Assembly (NCBI GenBank): GCA_900073065.1
Contig: FJOG01000071.1
Location: 166,637-181,413 of the forward strand
Direction: 5' to 3'
DNA: 14,777 bases
Origin: Phialocephala subalpina
Taxonomy: Eukaryota > Ascomycota > Leotiomycetes > Helotiales > Mollisiaceae
Position 1 is the stretch's first letter, and each line of letters opens with the position of its first letter. This document shows positions 1-8,187 of the stretch, piece by piece. The notes beneath the pieces are model-generated. The model was not told the origin of the DNA and searched no databases. It worked only from the letters and a program-made list of their open reading frames with translations. The position numbers and the translations under genes were made by a program.

Positions 1-32
1 CGGAACAAACGCTTACGTATCCTGTTAGACCC

Positions 33-1154
33 ATGCCAATTTTGTCTACGACAACTCCCGTGCGCCTGATGTGTCTGATTCCCAAGTTAGACGCCCGAGA
101 TTCGAAACTCAGTATCCCAGAGCGCTTTAAGGCAAACCAAAACCAATCTCACCCCGCAATTGACCTAGCCTGTCAACAGATTCGTCTCCTTGAACTCACG
201 TCAACCATTGCTGGGTTGAACATTGAGGGCAAATTTCACTGTGTGCCTTTGTCTGTATGCCCAACTTATACAGCACTCTCATACACTTGGGGCGATCCAG
301 GGAAGAGTAGGACCATTCAAGTCGGTGGCAAACGGTTGGTCATACCAGAGAATCTGTGGTGGTTTCTCTACCTTTACAAAACGAGCGAGCTCGAGGAACC
401 CCCCCTCTTCTGGATCGATGCGATTTGCATCGATCAGGCCAATGTGCTGGAACGCAATCATCAAGTTGGCTTGATGAAGCAAATTTACACCAAAGCAGCG
501 AATGTTGTTGTCTGGCTAGGCCGAGAAGCAGATCATTCCGATCTTGCAATGAGCTTCGTCGCCAAGAAGGGATCTGCGCCATTGAAACCGAAAGGAGATG
601 GATTTAGAAGGATGTGGACCCGAGACGAAGGCAAAGCTCTTGTCGCGCTATGTCAAAGGCCGTACTGGAGGCGTATCTGGATCATCCAAGAGATCATCCA
701 CGCAAGACAAATCACCGTGTGGTGTGGAAAGATGAGCTTCGCGTGGAACACATTAGAGAACCTTTACGCAAAGTTAAGGACACTTGAGCTGACAAGGTGG
801 ATTACCCACCACGAGTATTCCGGAGAGGTTCTCTCCAGTTTCGCGAGTGTTACCGTTTGGCAAAGAGCTCATTGGAGACATCCAGATACTCCAACACCAC
901 GCCTGAGAAAGCTGCTAGAAGTTTTCCAAGACTGGCGGTGCACCGATGCCAGAGACATGGTCTTCGGGCTGCTGGGCATGGTAGATCAAGACGGGGGAAT
1001 TGCTGTCGATTACGCTAAGTCTACGGAGGAGATTTATGACGAAGTTCGGACTCTTGAGTGGGGGCTTATTACAGATGAGTTGGAGGTTGGGAATGACTAC
1101 TTGCATTTTTGCAGACTTTTGAGACGAGGGTTGAAGCTAGCTGAGTATCGATAG
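33..1154 (+). CDS. HET-domain (heterokaryon incompatibility) protein, possibly 5'-partial
   Basis: A 373-residue frame with the three hallmark blocks of the HET domain: YTALSYTWG at residues 79-87, FWIDAICIDQ at 126-135 followed by WLG, and YWRRIWIIQEI at 211-221. HET proteins act in fungal non-self recognition, and the domain triggers incompatibility cell death. After the domain come the usual RCTDARDMVFGLLG segment and a VDYAKSTEEIYDEV segment. The protein then stops after about 30 more residues, whereas many HET proteins run to 600 or more, so the C-terminus is short or truncated. The frame is open upstream of ATG 33 to the window edge, and that ATG has C at -3, so the true start may lie further left. 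TGAC near 1094 followed by a T-rich run and GCAG at 1111-1114 resembles an intron 3' end. A 57-base GT-AG intron (1058-1114) would alter the last residues without shifting frame. The domain call is firm; both ends are uncertain. Confidence 0.85.
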   Translation: MPILSTTTPVRLMCLIPKLDARDSKLSIPERFKANQNQSHPAIDLACQQIRLLELTSTIAGLNIEGKFHCVPLSVCPTYTALSYTWGDPGKSRTIQVGGKRLVIPENLWWFLYLYKTSELEEPPLFWIDAICIDQANVLERNHQVGLMKQIYTKAANVVVWLGREADHSDLAMSFVAKKGSAPLKPKGDGFRRMWTRDEGKALVALCQRPYWRRIWIIQEIIHARQITVWCGKMSFAWNTLENLYAKLRTLELTRWITHHEYSGEVLSSFASVTVWQRAHWRHPDTPTPRLRKLLEVFQDWRCTDARDMVFGLLGMVDQDGGIAVDYAKSTEEIYDEVRTLEWGLITDELEVGNDYLHFCRLLRRGLKLAEYR

Positions 1155-1392
1155 CTCGTAGAAAATACTGTCCTCGGTATAGTATATCACCAGAAGTTGT
1201 TGGGATGATATCACTGCGCAAGTCGTATTCTTCGGCACTCGAGCCACTCACCGCGAGGAATGGGCTCGTATGTTGCATGCTAGGTTGAGATATAAGAGGT
1301 TATCCTGTCTCCGACGAAGAAGCCGGCTGAAAATAGATTCCAAAACATAGCATCTCTTTCATCCATGATCCCAGGGTTATTCTTCATGAAAC

Positions 1393-2188
1393 TCAAGCCA
1401 TTGGGGGGTGGGGGGTCTTCTTAAGATGCGCAGTCTCCCTTCCCTGCGCCTTTCTGCTGAATGATTTACTTGTAGCCTCTACACGACGTTGTTGGGCCGA
1501 CATACCATCAGCCAACTCATCAACCAGTATTCGTACTTGATTTTCGGTAGCTTTAGAAGCCTCCTCAAGCAGGCAGCGTATTAGGGCCCAAATACCATCA
1601 ATCAAATCAGTAGCTAGTCTTCGGACTTGGTCCTCGGCGTCTTGAAAGCTCTCGTTATGTCGTTTGCATATTTCGAAATCTAGGAGCTCCAATAACTCAG
1701 CTATTAGTCTGCGATTTTGGGTCTCTACTAGGTCGGTGATCGTTGCAGTACGGTATCGTAGTTAGTTCCATTACTAAAGCAACAAGGGCTTGTCGATTGG
1801 CTACAGTGTTATCGTCTTCCCTGAAAGTTGCGACGCTAGTCAGCAGGTTTCATTGAGTGATTCCCAATCCTATTCTACAATACCATGCCCCGCCAGTCTG
1901 CAATGTATGCGTCGTATCCGAATGTGAGAACGCGAGCTTTAGGGACTTTTGATGGAAGTAAGGATTGAGGCTATGGAGAAGCGGTATTCTTTGCTGTCCA
2001 TGTCTTCTCGCGGTCTCCAGTAAGTCCGTGGACTAGGACGATACTGCATCGGAAAGTAGAAAGTTAATGAGTGTCAAAGAGTCTTAAAGATCCTCAGCAT
2101 TGATTAGTCTGAGCCAACAAGCCCACGACTGCGATTCAAGGGAGCTAACGTACTCGACAACGCTGTGTTCTGAATTATGGAGCAGCAT
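1393..2188 (-). pseudogene. Degraded SesB-like alpha/beta-hydrolase (NLR N-terminal domain) joined to a coiled coil
   Basis: On the minus strand a short exon starts at ATG 2188-2186. It ends at 2154 before a GTACGT donor, and splices (intron 2153-2044, acceptor GCAG) to an exon encoding DIVLVHGLTGDREKTWTAKN, then ARVLTFGYDAY and ADWRGM, then NRIGNHSM and LTSVATFREDDN. This motif series is the N-terminal lipase-like hydrolase found on many fungal NACHT/STAND proteins. The gene is broken by an in-frame TAG at 1973-1971 (where the family has Trp), a second TAG at 1877-1875, and one extra A at about 1850-1848 that shifts the frame. The segment that should carry the GxSxG nucleophile never appears. 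After REDDN the sequence passes, with another indel, into a frame made of about three 30-residue heptad-like units, ending at TGA 1393. Family knowledge supports the domain; the join to the coiled coil may reflect an internal deletion. Confidence 0.8.
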
Positions 2189-2384
2189 AGGGCCGGAAGG
2201 GAACGTCTTTCTCTGTGGAGTAGCAATCGTAAAGGAGCTCGCGGTAGTGTTCACGGTGGCGCTTGCCGTAGGGTACCCCAGTTCGCAAAATTCTGCAGAG
2301 GAACTAATTGGATGAGGATGGAGGATTCTGGGAGGAAAATATAGTAACAAATTCGAATTATCCAGAAAGACTGATGGGTTGAGG

Positions 2385-2612
2385 AGTTGGTCAAAGTGTC
2401 TACTGGCGACAGTACTGGCAATCGTTGATTTTCCGGTCCCGGCCATTCGGCCAGAAGATGGACCGCTCGTCTTTTCCATCAGCCCAGCTATATTTGTCTT
2501 GCAGTAGGTCGACTCGGATTTCAGGAAGGTAGGTGGGTTCGCGTTGGCAGTCAAAATGAATTGAACGGCGCATTTGCTGCGAACGGTAGGAGGCTAAGCG
2601 GGTTTTCTCGAC
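2385..2612 (-). pseudogene. NACHT (STAND/NLR) P-loop fragment, frameshifted
   Basis: Read on the minus strand from 2612, one frame gives QREPTYLPEIRVDLLQ (about 2546-2499), then YSWADGKDERSIFWPNG (2492-2442). This is the conserved approach to the NACHT P-loop in fungal STAND proteins. The P-loop itself, MAGTGKSTIASTVA (2446-2405), lies in a different frame, so the reading frame is broken exactly between the two halves. The family normally reads FWLNGMAGTGKST. The break is explained by loss of five bases, one copy of a doubled ATGGC. Upstream, CTAAC repeats and CAG at 2615-2613 look like an intron branch point and acceptor. After HFDQL (to about 2384) similarity fades, and the Walker B region and repeat domain are absent. 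It lies 5' of the hydrolase pseudogene on the same strand, the reverse of the usual domain order, so it is a separate truncated gene or a rearranged piece. Confidence 0.78.
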
Positions 2613-4150
2613 CTGTGCTATGTTAGTTAGCCTTTTGTGATGTTCCTATTTAGCAGCTATGACCAACTGACTGATGTTGTATTTGTCTCAGAGGTGAGCT
2701 TTTTCATAACTTGAATGTTGTTGTAATTATGGCCACGCGACGATTGACGCTGACCTGGCATATCGTGATCTGATCTGACATTAGCGGAACGAATGAATAC
2801 TATGCTAGCGGCTGCTAATATATATTGCCCTGTTGAAAATTCTTAAAATTGATTCTCTTTACTTAATATCATAGTGGTTACTTCCAAGATTTATCTTTTT
2901 AGATTGAAATTCAAAGTAATCATTAAAAGGGTTTTCTTTTATAAAAAGTATAATTTTTAAAAATATTATTAAATAATCTCTCTCCTGCTCCTCCGCCACG
3001 ATACTCTTCCCACCTCAGCATCCCCAAGTTCTAGAAACCTCGACACCCGGAATCCTCAAGGCCCAGATATCCTCGAATTCTGGCGCATCTCAACCATCAA
3101 CCTTCTCAACCCCAATTTCACCCAACCCAAGGACTCCCAATCTCAAACTCTACTTGATTATCAAATACCCTCGTGACTAAAGATTTTCGAAGGCAAGTGT
3201 GAAAGCAATTTGCAGAGCTTTGGAATGCTTTCGAGGTGGTGTTGTCAAGTGAAGGGGGCAACGAGATCGTGGATTCGAAGAAGGAAATATCCATCAAGAT
3301 GGCAAACTCGGCAAGGGGATGCAGAAATCGAGATTGGCTATCGGGATCGCAGAAAAGAGGTGTAGAGATTCTAGAGATATATGAATTGTGTTAACTCGAG
3401 AGACATGCACCAAACTTCTAAAGAACCCGTTTCGACCTTGTGGAAGCATTTTTAGATGTCCCAGCGCCGCTTGAAATTTGATTGAGCTTAGGATTTCCAT
3501 CCCCAGCCTTCCGGTATGTCATGTACAGTACAGGGAGATCAAACTTTATAGAAATAAAGCAAGGGAAAGACCATCAGTTCGGACTGGAGGTTTTAAAACG
3601 CTACACTTTGGCTTCAGGAAGCCGTCGCAAAGAATCCACACGATAATATCCCCTTCTCCGTGTACTTTGTGAAGATTTGGGAAAGGTTTAGCGGCCAACA
3701 CAACTGTCATTGCTATAGCTATTTGGTCTTTGCGGGAATACATTACTGAGTATACAGGGGAAAGCCACTGGAACAAGCGCTATCAATGCAGGGTTCGGTC
3801 GCTAGAACTCAGGGCCTGGTTCGCTGCTTGAGTCGGGAATTACTGAAGCTCCGGGTCGTTGACCTCCTCTCCTTCGGTGCTTCGACCGCTAAACTTTCAG
3901 GGCATTTTAGTGCCTGAACCTATTACCAGAACCGAAACTGAGGAAGGAGCATTGTAGTGAATCACAATCACTAATCTCCATCGCACATTCCGCCTGAACT
4001 TCCGCTCCGCTCACCGCTGCGCTTGCGATTTCAGTCAATGTCTAGACCCACCGAAAGCATTGATGAACCATTCACCCCGTTGATGGAGGACGATGATCAC
4101 ATCTAACTCAGCCATGAGCATTGCCCTACGGGCAGATGAGCGTGAATCTA
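2613..4150. other. Intergenic stretch with no recognisable gene; small AT-rich island
   Basis: No frame here shows a recognisable domain. From about 2820 to 2980 the GC falls to roughly 20% by hand count, then switches abruptly to C/T-rich DNA at 2981. From 2981 to about 3175 one + frame is open for about 60 codons but is low-complexity and lacks an ATG. A 76-codon minus frame (3776-3546) resembles nothing I know. Short hairpins occur at 3898-3917 (CAGGGCA/TGCCTG) and near 4122-4134 (GCCC/GGGC). Confidence 0.5.
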
Positions 4151-4890
4151 GCTCTGTTGGATTTCGCAAGGTGTCCTAAGAATAGAAAGGAAGTCCAAGA
4201 TTCAGAAGGCATTGCCCCACACGTCACTTGAAGGAAGGATTCCAGCGACTCCAATCGTAGTAGCTTTCCAGAACAAAGACTTGTTGCACATCGTAAGGAG
4301 AGCTAAAGATAGAAGAGATAGAAGCTCTTTGAAACGTGATTCGTGGCCATCTTGATGGACGAACAAGCGGTGCAGAGGTACGCATCAATCTCGAAGTCCC
4401 CGGATCCAACAGACATTAGATAAAGGAAGACTCCCAACGACTCCATCGCAGGAGGTTTTTAAGATGAGAACTTTGTTGCACATCGCAATGAAGCCTAAAG
4501 ATAGAAAGCGCACTGTTCTCCCATCCACAATTGATGACCGTGAGGTTACAAGCTTCCGGTCAGACTACTCCTGGGTCACGACTAAGCAAAGGATGAAGTC
4601 CAAGTGAATCCCAAAGGCGACTCCCAACAATTCCATCGCACAAGAAGTTCCAGAACAAGAAATTTGTTGCACATCGCAAGGACAGCTAAAAATAAAAAGC
4701 AAGAATGGCTTTGTTCGCGATTGGTGACCGATCACTCGTGCTGCAACCCCTCACTCTCATCAAAGGAGTGGGCTGCTCTGTCCCCCAAAAATATGCATAG
4801 CAGGACTTATGTTGCAAGTCGCAATAAAGACTAAAGATAGAATGCGCAGAGCAACAGAGACAACTCCACGATAACTCGGTACATTTGTTG
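4151..4890. repeat. Degenerate tandem repeat, unit about 190 bp, four to five copies
   Basis: A core reading roughly GACTCC..CATCGCA, then CAGAACAA, then TTGTTGCACATCGCAA, then CTAAAGATAGAAAG recurs with the TTGTTGCA element at 4281, 4473, 4664 and, as ATGTTGCA, 4809. The spacings are 192, 191 and 145. A weaker copy lies at 4154-4190 and a fragment at 4860-4890. Within each unit about 75 bases are well kept and the rest is loosely similar, for example GATGACCG/GGTGACCG between copies 2 and 3. The conserved centre is a short inverted repeat, TTGC-N5-GCAA. Frames across the copies are interrupted, so this does not look like a coding repeat. It could be an old satellite, a decayed mobile-element array or a repeated non-coding RNA; I do not recognise it. 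Confidence 0.7.
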
Positions 4891-5629
4891 GAAAGTCTCC
4901 GAATGAGTGGCCTTCAGCAGTCGGCGAGCAAGTCCAACTCAAACACCGCGCTTGAATCCCCCGGAGGGCCAATGAGACGCGGCCCAGCGGCGTTAGAGTT
5001 GTATGTTGGAAGGTTATGCCAGTGAAGCTTCAGATATAAAAGAAGGCGTTCCCATGGCCGTGATCGTGGGCGCCAAGAGGAGGGTGTTCGTTGGATCGTG
5101 CGACATTCATCGCGGCGGCTTCGTACGTTGCTGCCTCAGATATCAGCGCGTGCCCTCGGAGACGATTCACCCCATTGAATGAGCGGTGAGGGCGGAGCGG
5201 AGCAGAAGGAGTGAATGTTTAACTGTTCATGAAATCATAAAATTGTGAAGAAGATCAGACCGAGTAGTGACTCGAAATTTTGGTGGAGAGTTTAGACCGG
5301 ATGACTCAGCCAAGATCCGTGCCTGGCCGCCTGTGGCAAAGCCTGATGCTCCGCCTCGCGCTATCTTCCTTCAAACCTCCTTTTCCTCAACCACACAAAC
5401 GCCTCAATGAGTACCTGCCTCCACCAAATGCACTGCGCACCAATGGATAAAGGATTCGTGACTCAATTGAGGCTGCCTGATTTCCACGTTCTTGCTTCTT
5501 TGACCTCAGCGGGCTGATCGCTTGTTTCTAGTCAGGTACGATGCCGTTCTCATTGGGCTTCCTGCTGCAAGCGTAACGGGAAGCTGCGGGGTGAGGTTGG
5601 GAGTGACAGTTGCCTATTCACAATGAAGG
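4891..5629. other. Intergenic and upstream region of the DUF4139 gene
   Basis: No convincing gene is visible. A 42-codon frame (5054-5182, +) starts in a CCATGG context 12 bases after a TATAAAAG element at 5035-5042. That is too close for normal TATA-directed initiation, and the frame has no known domain. CCAAT-type motifs occur at 5440-5444 (+) and 5552-5556 (minus orientation), plausible upstream elements for the gene at 5764. Confidence 0.45.
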
Positions 5630-5637
5630 TATAAGTA
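5630..5637 (+). promoter_or_regulatory. TATA-like element of the DUF4139 gene
   Basis: TATAAGTA lies about 30 bases upstream of a pyrimidine tract with CA steps (about 5645-5670), a typical fungal initiation zone. From 5626 to 5763 there is no ATG, consistent with a leader of about 100 bases. Confidence 0.5.
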
Positions 5638-5763
5638 TCACTCCATCGCTTTTCTCTTCATCCAACAACCACTGCAAGAACATCACGATCAAGAATCAAG
5701 CTCGCGAACATCACAACCCACAAACATCATACACACCCTCATATAATCCATCAAACCGCAGCA

Positions 5764-8187
5764 ATGGCAAACGAAACAACCCATAAGCAAGAATTCCGCA
5801 TTCGAGACCTCACCACTCGAAGCGTTCTCCTCTTCCCCACCCGTGCCCAGGTCATTCGAGACATCAAAGAGATTACCCTCCAACCAGGCGCCAACCAGAT
5901 CGTGATCGATGGCCTCGCACCCACAGTTGATGAGCACTCCATCAAAGTTGAAGGAACCGGGTCAGCAACCATCACAGATGTACAAGTCGATCTTCTTCCC
6001 AATCGAGAAGTCTATGAAGACATCTACCCCTCCGATACCGAAGATGAAAGCGATGACGAGGAGGATGAGTCAGATGATGAGGTCGAAGAAATGAAAGCCA
6101 TAAACGACAAGTTGAAACAGCTCAGCATCCAACTTCAAGAGGAACAAGAGAAGATCAACTCCGCTGCTCATCGTCTGAAGATTTGTGACGCTTTCGGCAA
6201 CAGCGTCGAGAAAACTCGACCCCCACCAAATGAGCTCGAGACTCTCGTCAAGGCCTACAACGATGAACGCAAGCGAGTCTACGCCGACCACGAGAAGGCT
6301 ACTCAGGAGGTTGACAGGATCAGAGAGGATATGTCCAAGACGGAGAAGCAAAAGCTGAAGGTCGCCAAGGCGGTGGCGAATGAGAAGGTCAACAAGGAGA
6401 AGGCAAAGTTGAAGGAGAAGAAGTTGCGCAAGAAGGCAGAGATCTTCAAGGAGAAGCAGAGAATCAAGGCTGAGAGAGAGTCGTTCTGGCCCAAGAAGGT
6501 TTATTGTGTCACGATCAACATCGAGCCTTCATCCTTCACACCTGGATCATCTCGCCGCAACTCCATCGATGGCGATACGATTGTCAATGTCCATACTCCG
6601 CACTCTAATCTCGCGACTTCAGAATTCCACGAACCATCGAAGCAACCACTCAAGGCTGATGAGATCAGTTTGTCGATTTCGTACATCACCTACTCGGCAT
6701 CTTGGGCTCCTCGTTACGAGCTCAGTCTGAACACTGTCAAGAATACTGGTCTCCTCGAATACGGCGCAGAGCTCAAAAACACGACTTCTGAGACCTGGCG
6801 CGATGCTCGAGTCATTCTGTCGACCTCTCAGACCTCATTCGCGGGCCTCAGTGAGACCATACCTCAACTTCTGCCATGGCATGTTCGTCTTCAGAAGGGC
6901 GGCCGCAATGGTGATTCCGCCTTGTTCAGTTCCTACGAACTTGATGCCAAGAAGAAGGAATGGAACCAGAGCACTGGTGAACAGTCCCAGAAGCCACGCT
7001 GGGAGATCTTCGGACGAGACAACAGTTCACGAAATGCATACGTTGAACAAGAACAACGTCGTGTGCAGAAGAAGAAGGAAGAGCGATCCAAAGAAGCAGC
7101 CCAATATGTCACCGCTCACTCCCGAATCGCTCCTGCTGGTCTGTTTGGTATGGGTCAACAGAACCAATCGTCCAACGGTGGTTTTTTTGGCAGCGCACAG
7201 GCACAATCCGATCGCGCAGGAGGATCAGCACCGAGGTACAGAAGCGCAGGACCTGCCGCCTACTACGGCACTCATGGAGGCGAAGAAACCAGGGAAGAAC
7301 AAGAAGAGAGTGACGAGCAGGGATTCGGGATTTTCGATGAAGACGAGCCAGCTCCGAAATCACTCACATTCGAAGAGGGTGCTTGGGAGGAATCTGGCCT
7401 CACTACCACCTACGAAGTCCCTGGCACCAAGACACTTGCACCAAGCAATTCGACCATCAAGCACAAGATTGCCAAAATCGACTTCAAGAACGCTATCTTC
7501 TCACACATCGTCATCGGCAAGCTTCGTCAAGTCGCTTTCCTCAAGGTCCGTCTTCGCAATACCTCGAAGATTACGCTGTTGAAGGGTCCTCTGGGATTGA
7601 CACTCGATGGGTCATTCCTTGGCCAGGCAAGTTTCCCGAGATGCTCGTCTGGTGAGAGCTTCTCGCTTCCACTTGGAGTCGACCCCGCCATCACCATCAA
7701 CTACCCCAAGCCGACAGTTCGACGCAGCCAGACTGGCATCTTTACCAAGGAGGATACCAACGTCTTCACCCGCACAATGACGATCATGAACACCAAGCAC
7801 AACGCCGCCGTCGAGCTCACTGTTCTCGACCAAGTCCCTGTTTCCGAGGATGAACGACTGAAGATCGAGATCACGAACCCGAAAGGATTGAAGGCTGGCG
7901 GAGATGCTGTTCGCGCGGGACAGAGTGCTACTGCTGGCTTGCCACCTGTTACTCTCAGCAAGGGTACCGCCAGAGAAGTTCGCGCTTCTGCTTCTAGTAT
8001 CGAGACTCTGAAGGACACCAAGTGGGGTGCTGCAGTGGCTACCGCGAAGAAGGGAGGAGAGGTTGCTTGGAGCGTCAAGTTGAATCCTGGTCAAGGTGTC
8101 AAGTTGGTACTTGAGTATGAGGCTAGCTTCCCTGGCGGCGAGACTGTTGTTGGAGTAAGCAATGTCAAGGGCAATTCTTTCGATTGA
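5764..8187 (+). CDS. DUF4140/DUF4139 domain protein (mucoidy inhibitor A-like)
   Basis: An intact intronless gene of 807 residues. Residues about 15-80 (SVLLFPTRAQVIRDI, then GANQIVIDGL) form the N-terminal DUF4140 domain. A run of Asp, Glu and Ser at 91-109 follows, then a long charged coiled coil to about 239. DUF4139 begins near residue 300 with LSISYITYSASWAPRYEL (303-320) and WRDARVILST, and resumes with SGLTTTYEVPG (544 onward) to the C-terminus. The two halves of DUF4139 are separated by a charged, Gly/Ser/Gln-rich low-complexity insert (about 405-540). No signal peptide or membrane segment is visible, so it is probably cytosolic. The family is named after bacterial MuiA; its biochemical role in fungi is, to my knowledge, not settled. 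ATG 5764 has G at -3 and +4, and no upstream ATG lies in the short leader. Confidence 0.95.
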   Translation: MANETTHKQEFRIRDLTTRSVLLFPTRAQVIRDIKEITLQPGANQIVIDGLAPTVDEHSIKVEGTGSATITDVQVDLLPNREVYEDIYPSDTEDESDDEEDESDDEVEEMKAINDKLKQLSIQLQEEQEKINSAAHRLKICDAFGNSVEKTRPPPNELETLVKAYNDERKRVYADHEKATQEVDRIREDMSKTEKQKLKVAKAVANEKVNKEKAKLKEKKLRKKAEIFKEKQRIKAERESFWPKKVYCVTINIEPSSFTPGSSRRNSIDGDTIVNVHTPHSNLATSEFHEPSKQPLKADEISLSISYITYSASWAPRYELSLNTVKNTGLLEYGAELKNTTSETWRDARVILSTSQTSFAGLSETIPQLLPWHVRLQKGGRNGDSALFSSYELDAKKKEWNQSTGEQSQKPRWEIFGRDNSSRNAYVEQEQRRVQKKKEERSKEAAQYVTAHSRIAPAGLFGMGQQNQSSNGGFFGSAQAQSDRAGGSAPRYRSAGPAAYYGTHGGEETREEQEESDEQGFGIFDEDEPAPKSLTFEEGAWEESGLTTTYEVPGTKTLAPSNSTIKHKIAKIDFKNAIFSHIVIGKLRQVAFLKVRLRNTSKITLLKGPLGLTLDGSFLGQASFPRCSSGESFSLPLGVDPAITINYPKPTVRRSQTGIFTKEDTNVFTRTMTIMNTKHNAAVELTVLDQVPVSEDERLKIEITNPKGLKAGGDAVRAGQSATAGLPPVTLSKGTAREVRASASSIETLKDTKWGAAVATAKKGGEVAWSVKLNPGQGVKLVLEYEASFPGGETVVGVSNVKGNSFD

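Noticed and set aside
1403..1415. Two G6 runs separated by T as a G-quadruplex element
   Set aside because: Only two runs with a single spacer, lying in the tail of a pseudogene; too little to support a regulatory claim.
1393..1692. 99-residue minus-strand frame as an independent gene
   Set aside because: It lacks an ATG start and continues the degraded hydrolase/coiled-coil sequence upstream, so it is the tail of a pseudogene.
5054..5182. 42-codon frame after a TATAAAAG element as a small gene
   Set aside because: The TATA element is too close to the ATG for normal initiation, and the peptide shows no known features; kept only as a note.
4000..5206. Inverted GCTCCGC..TCACCGCT motifs (about 4003-4018 and 5182-5204) as terminal repeats of a transposon around the tandem array
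   Set aside because: The match is short and gapped, with no target-site duplication or transposase seen between them.
6803..7582. 259-residue + frame inside the DUF4139 gene
   Set aside because: It is a shifted-frame shadow of a clearly conserved protein, with basic low-complexity content.
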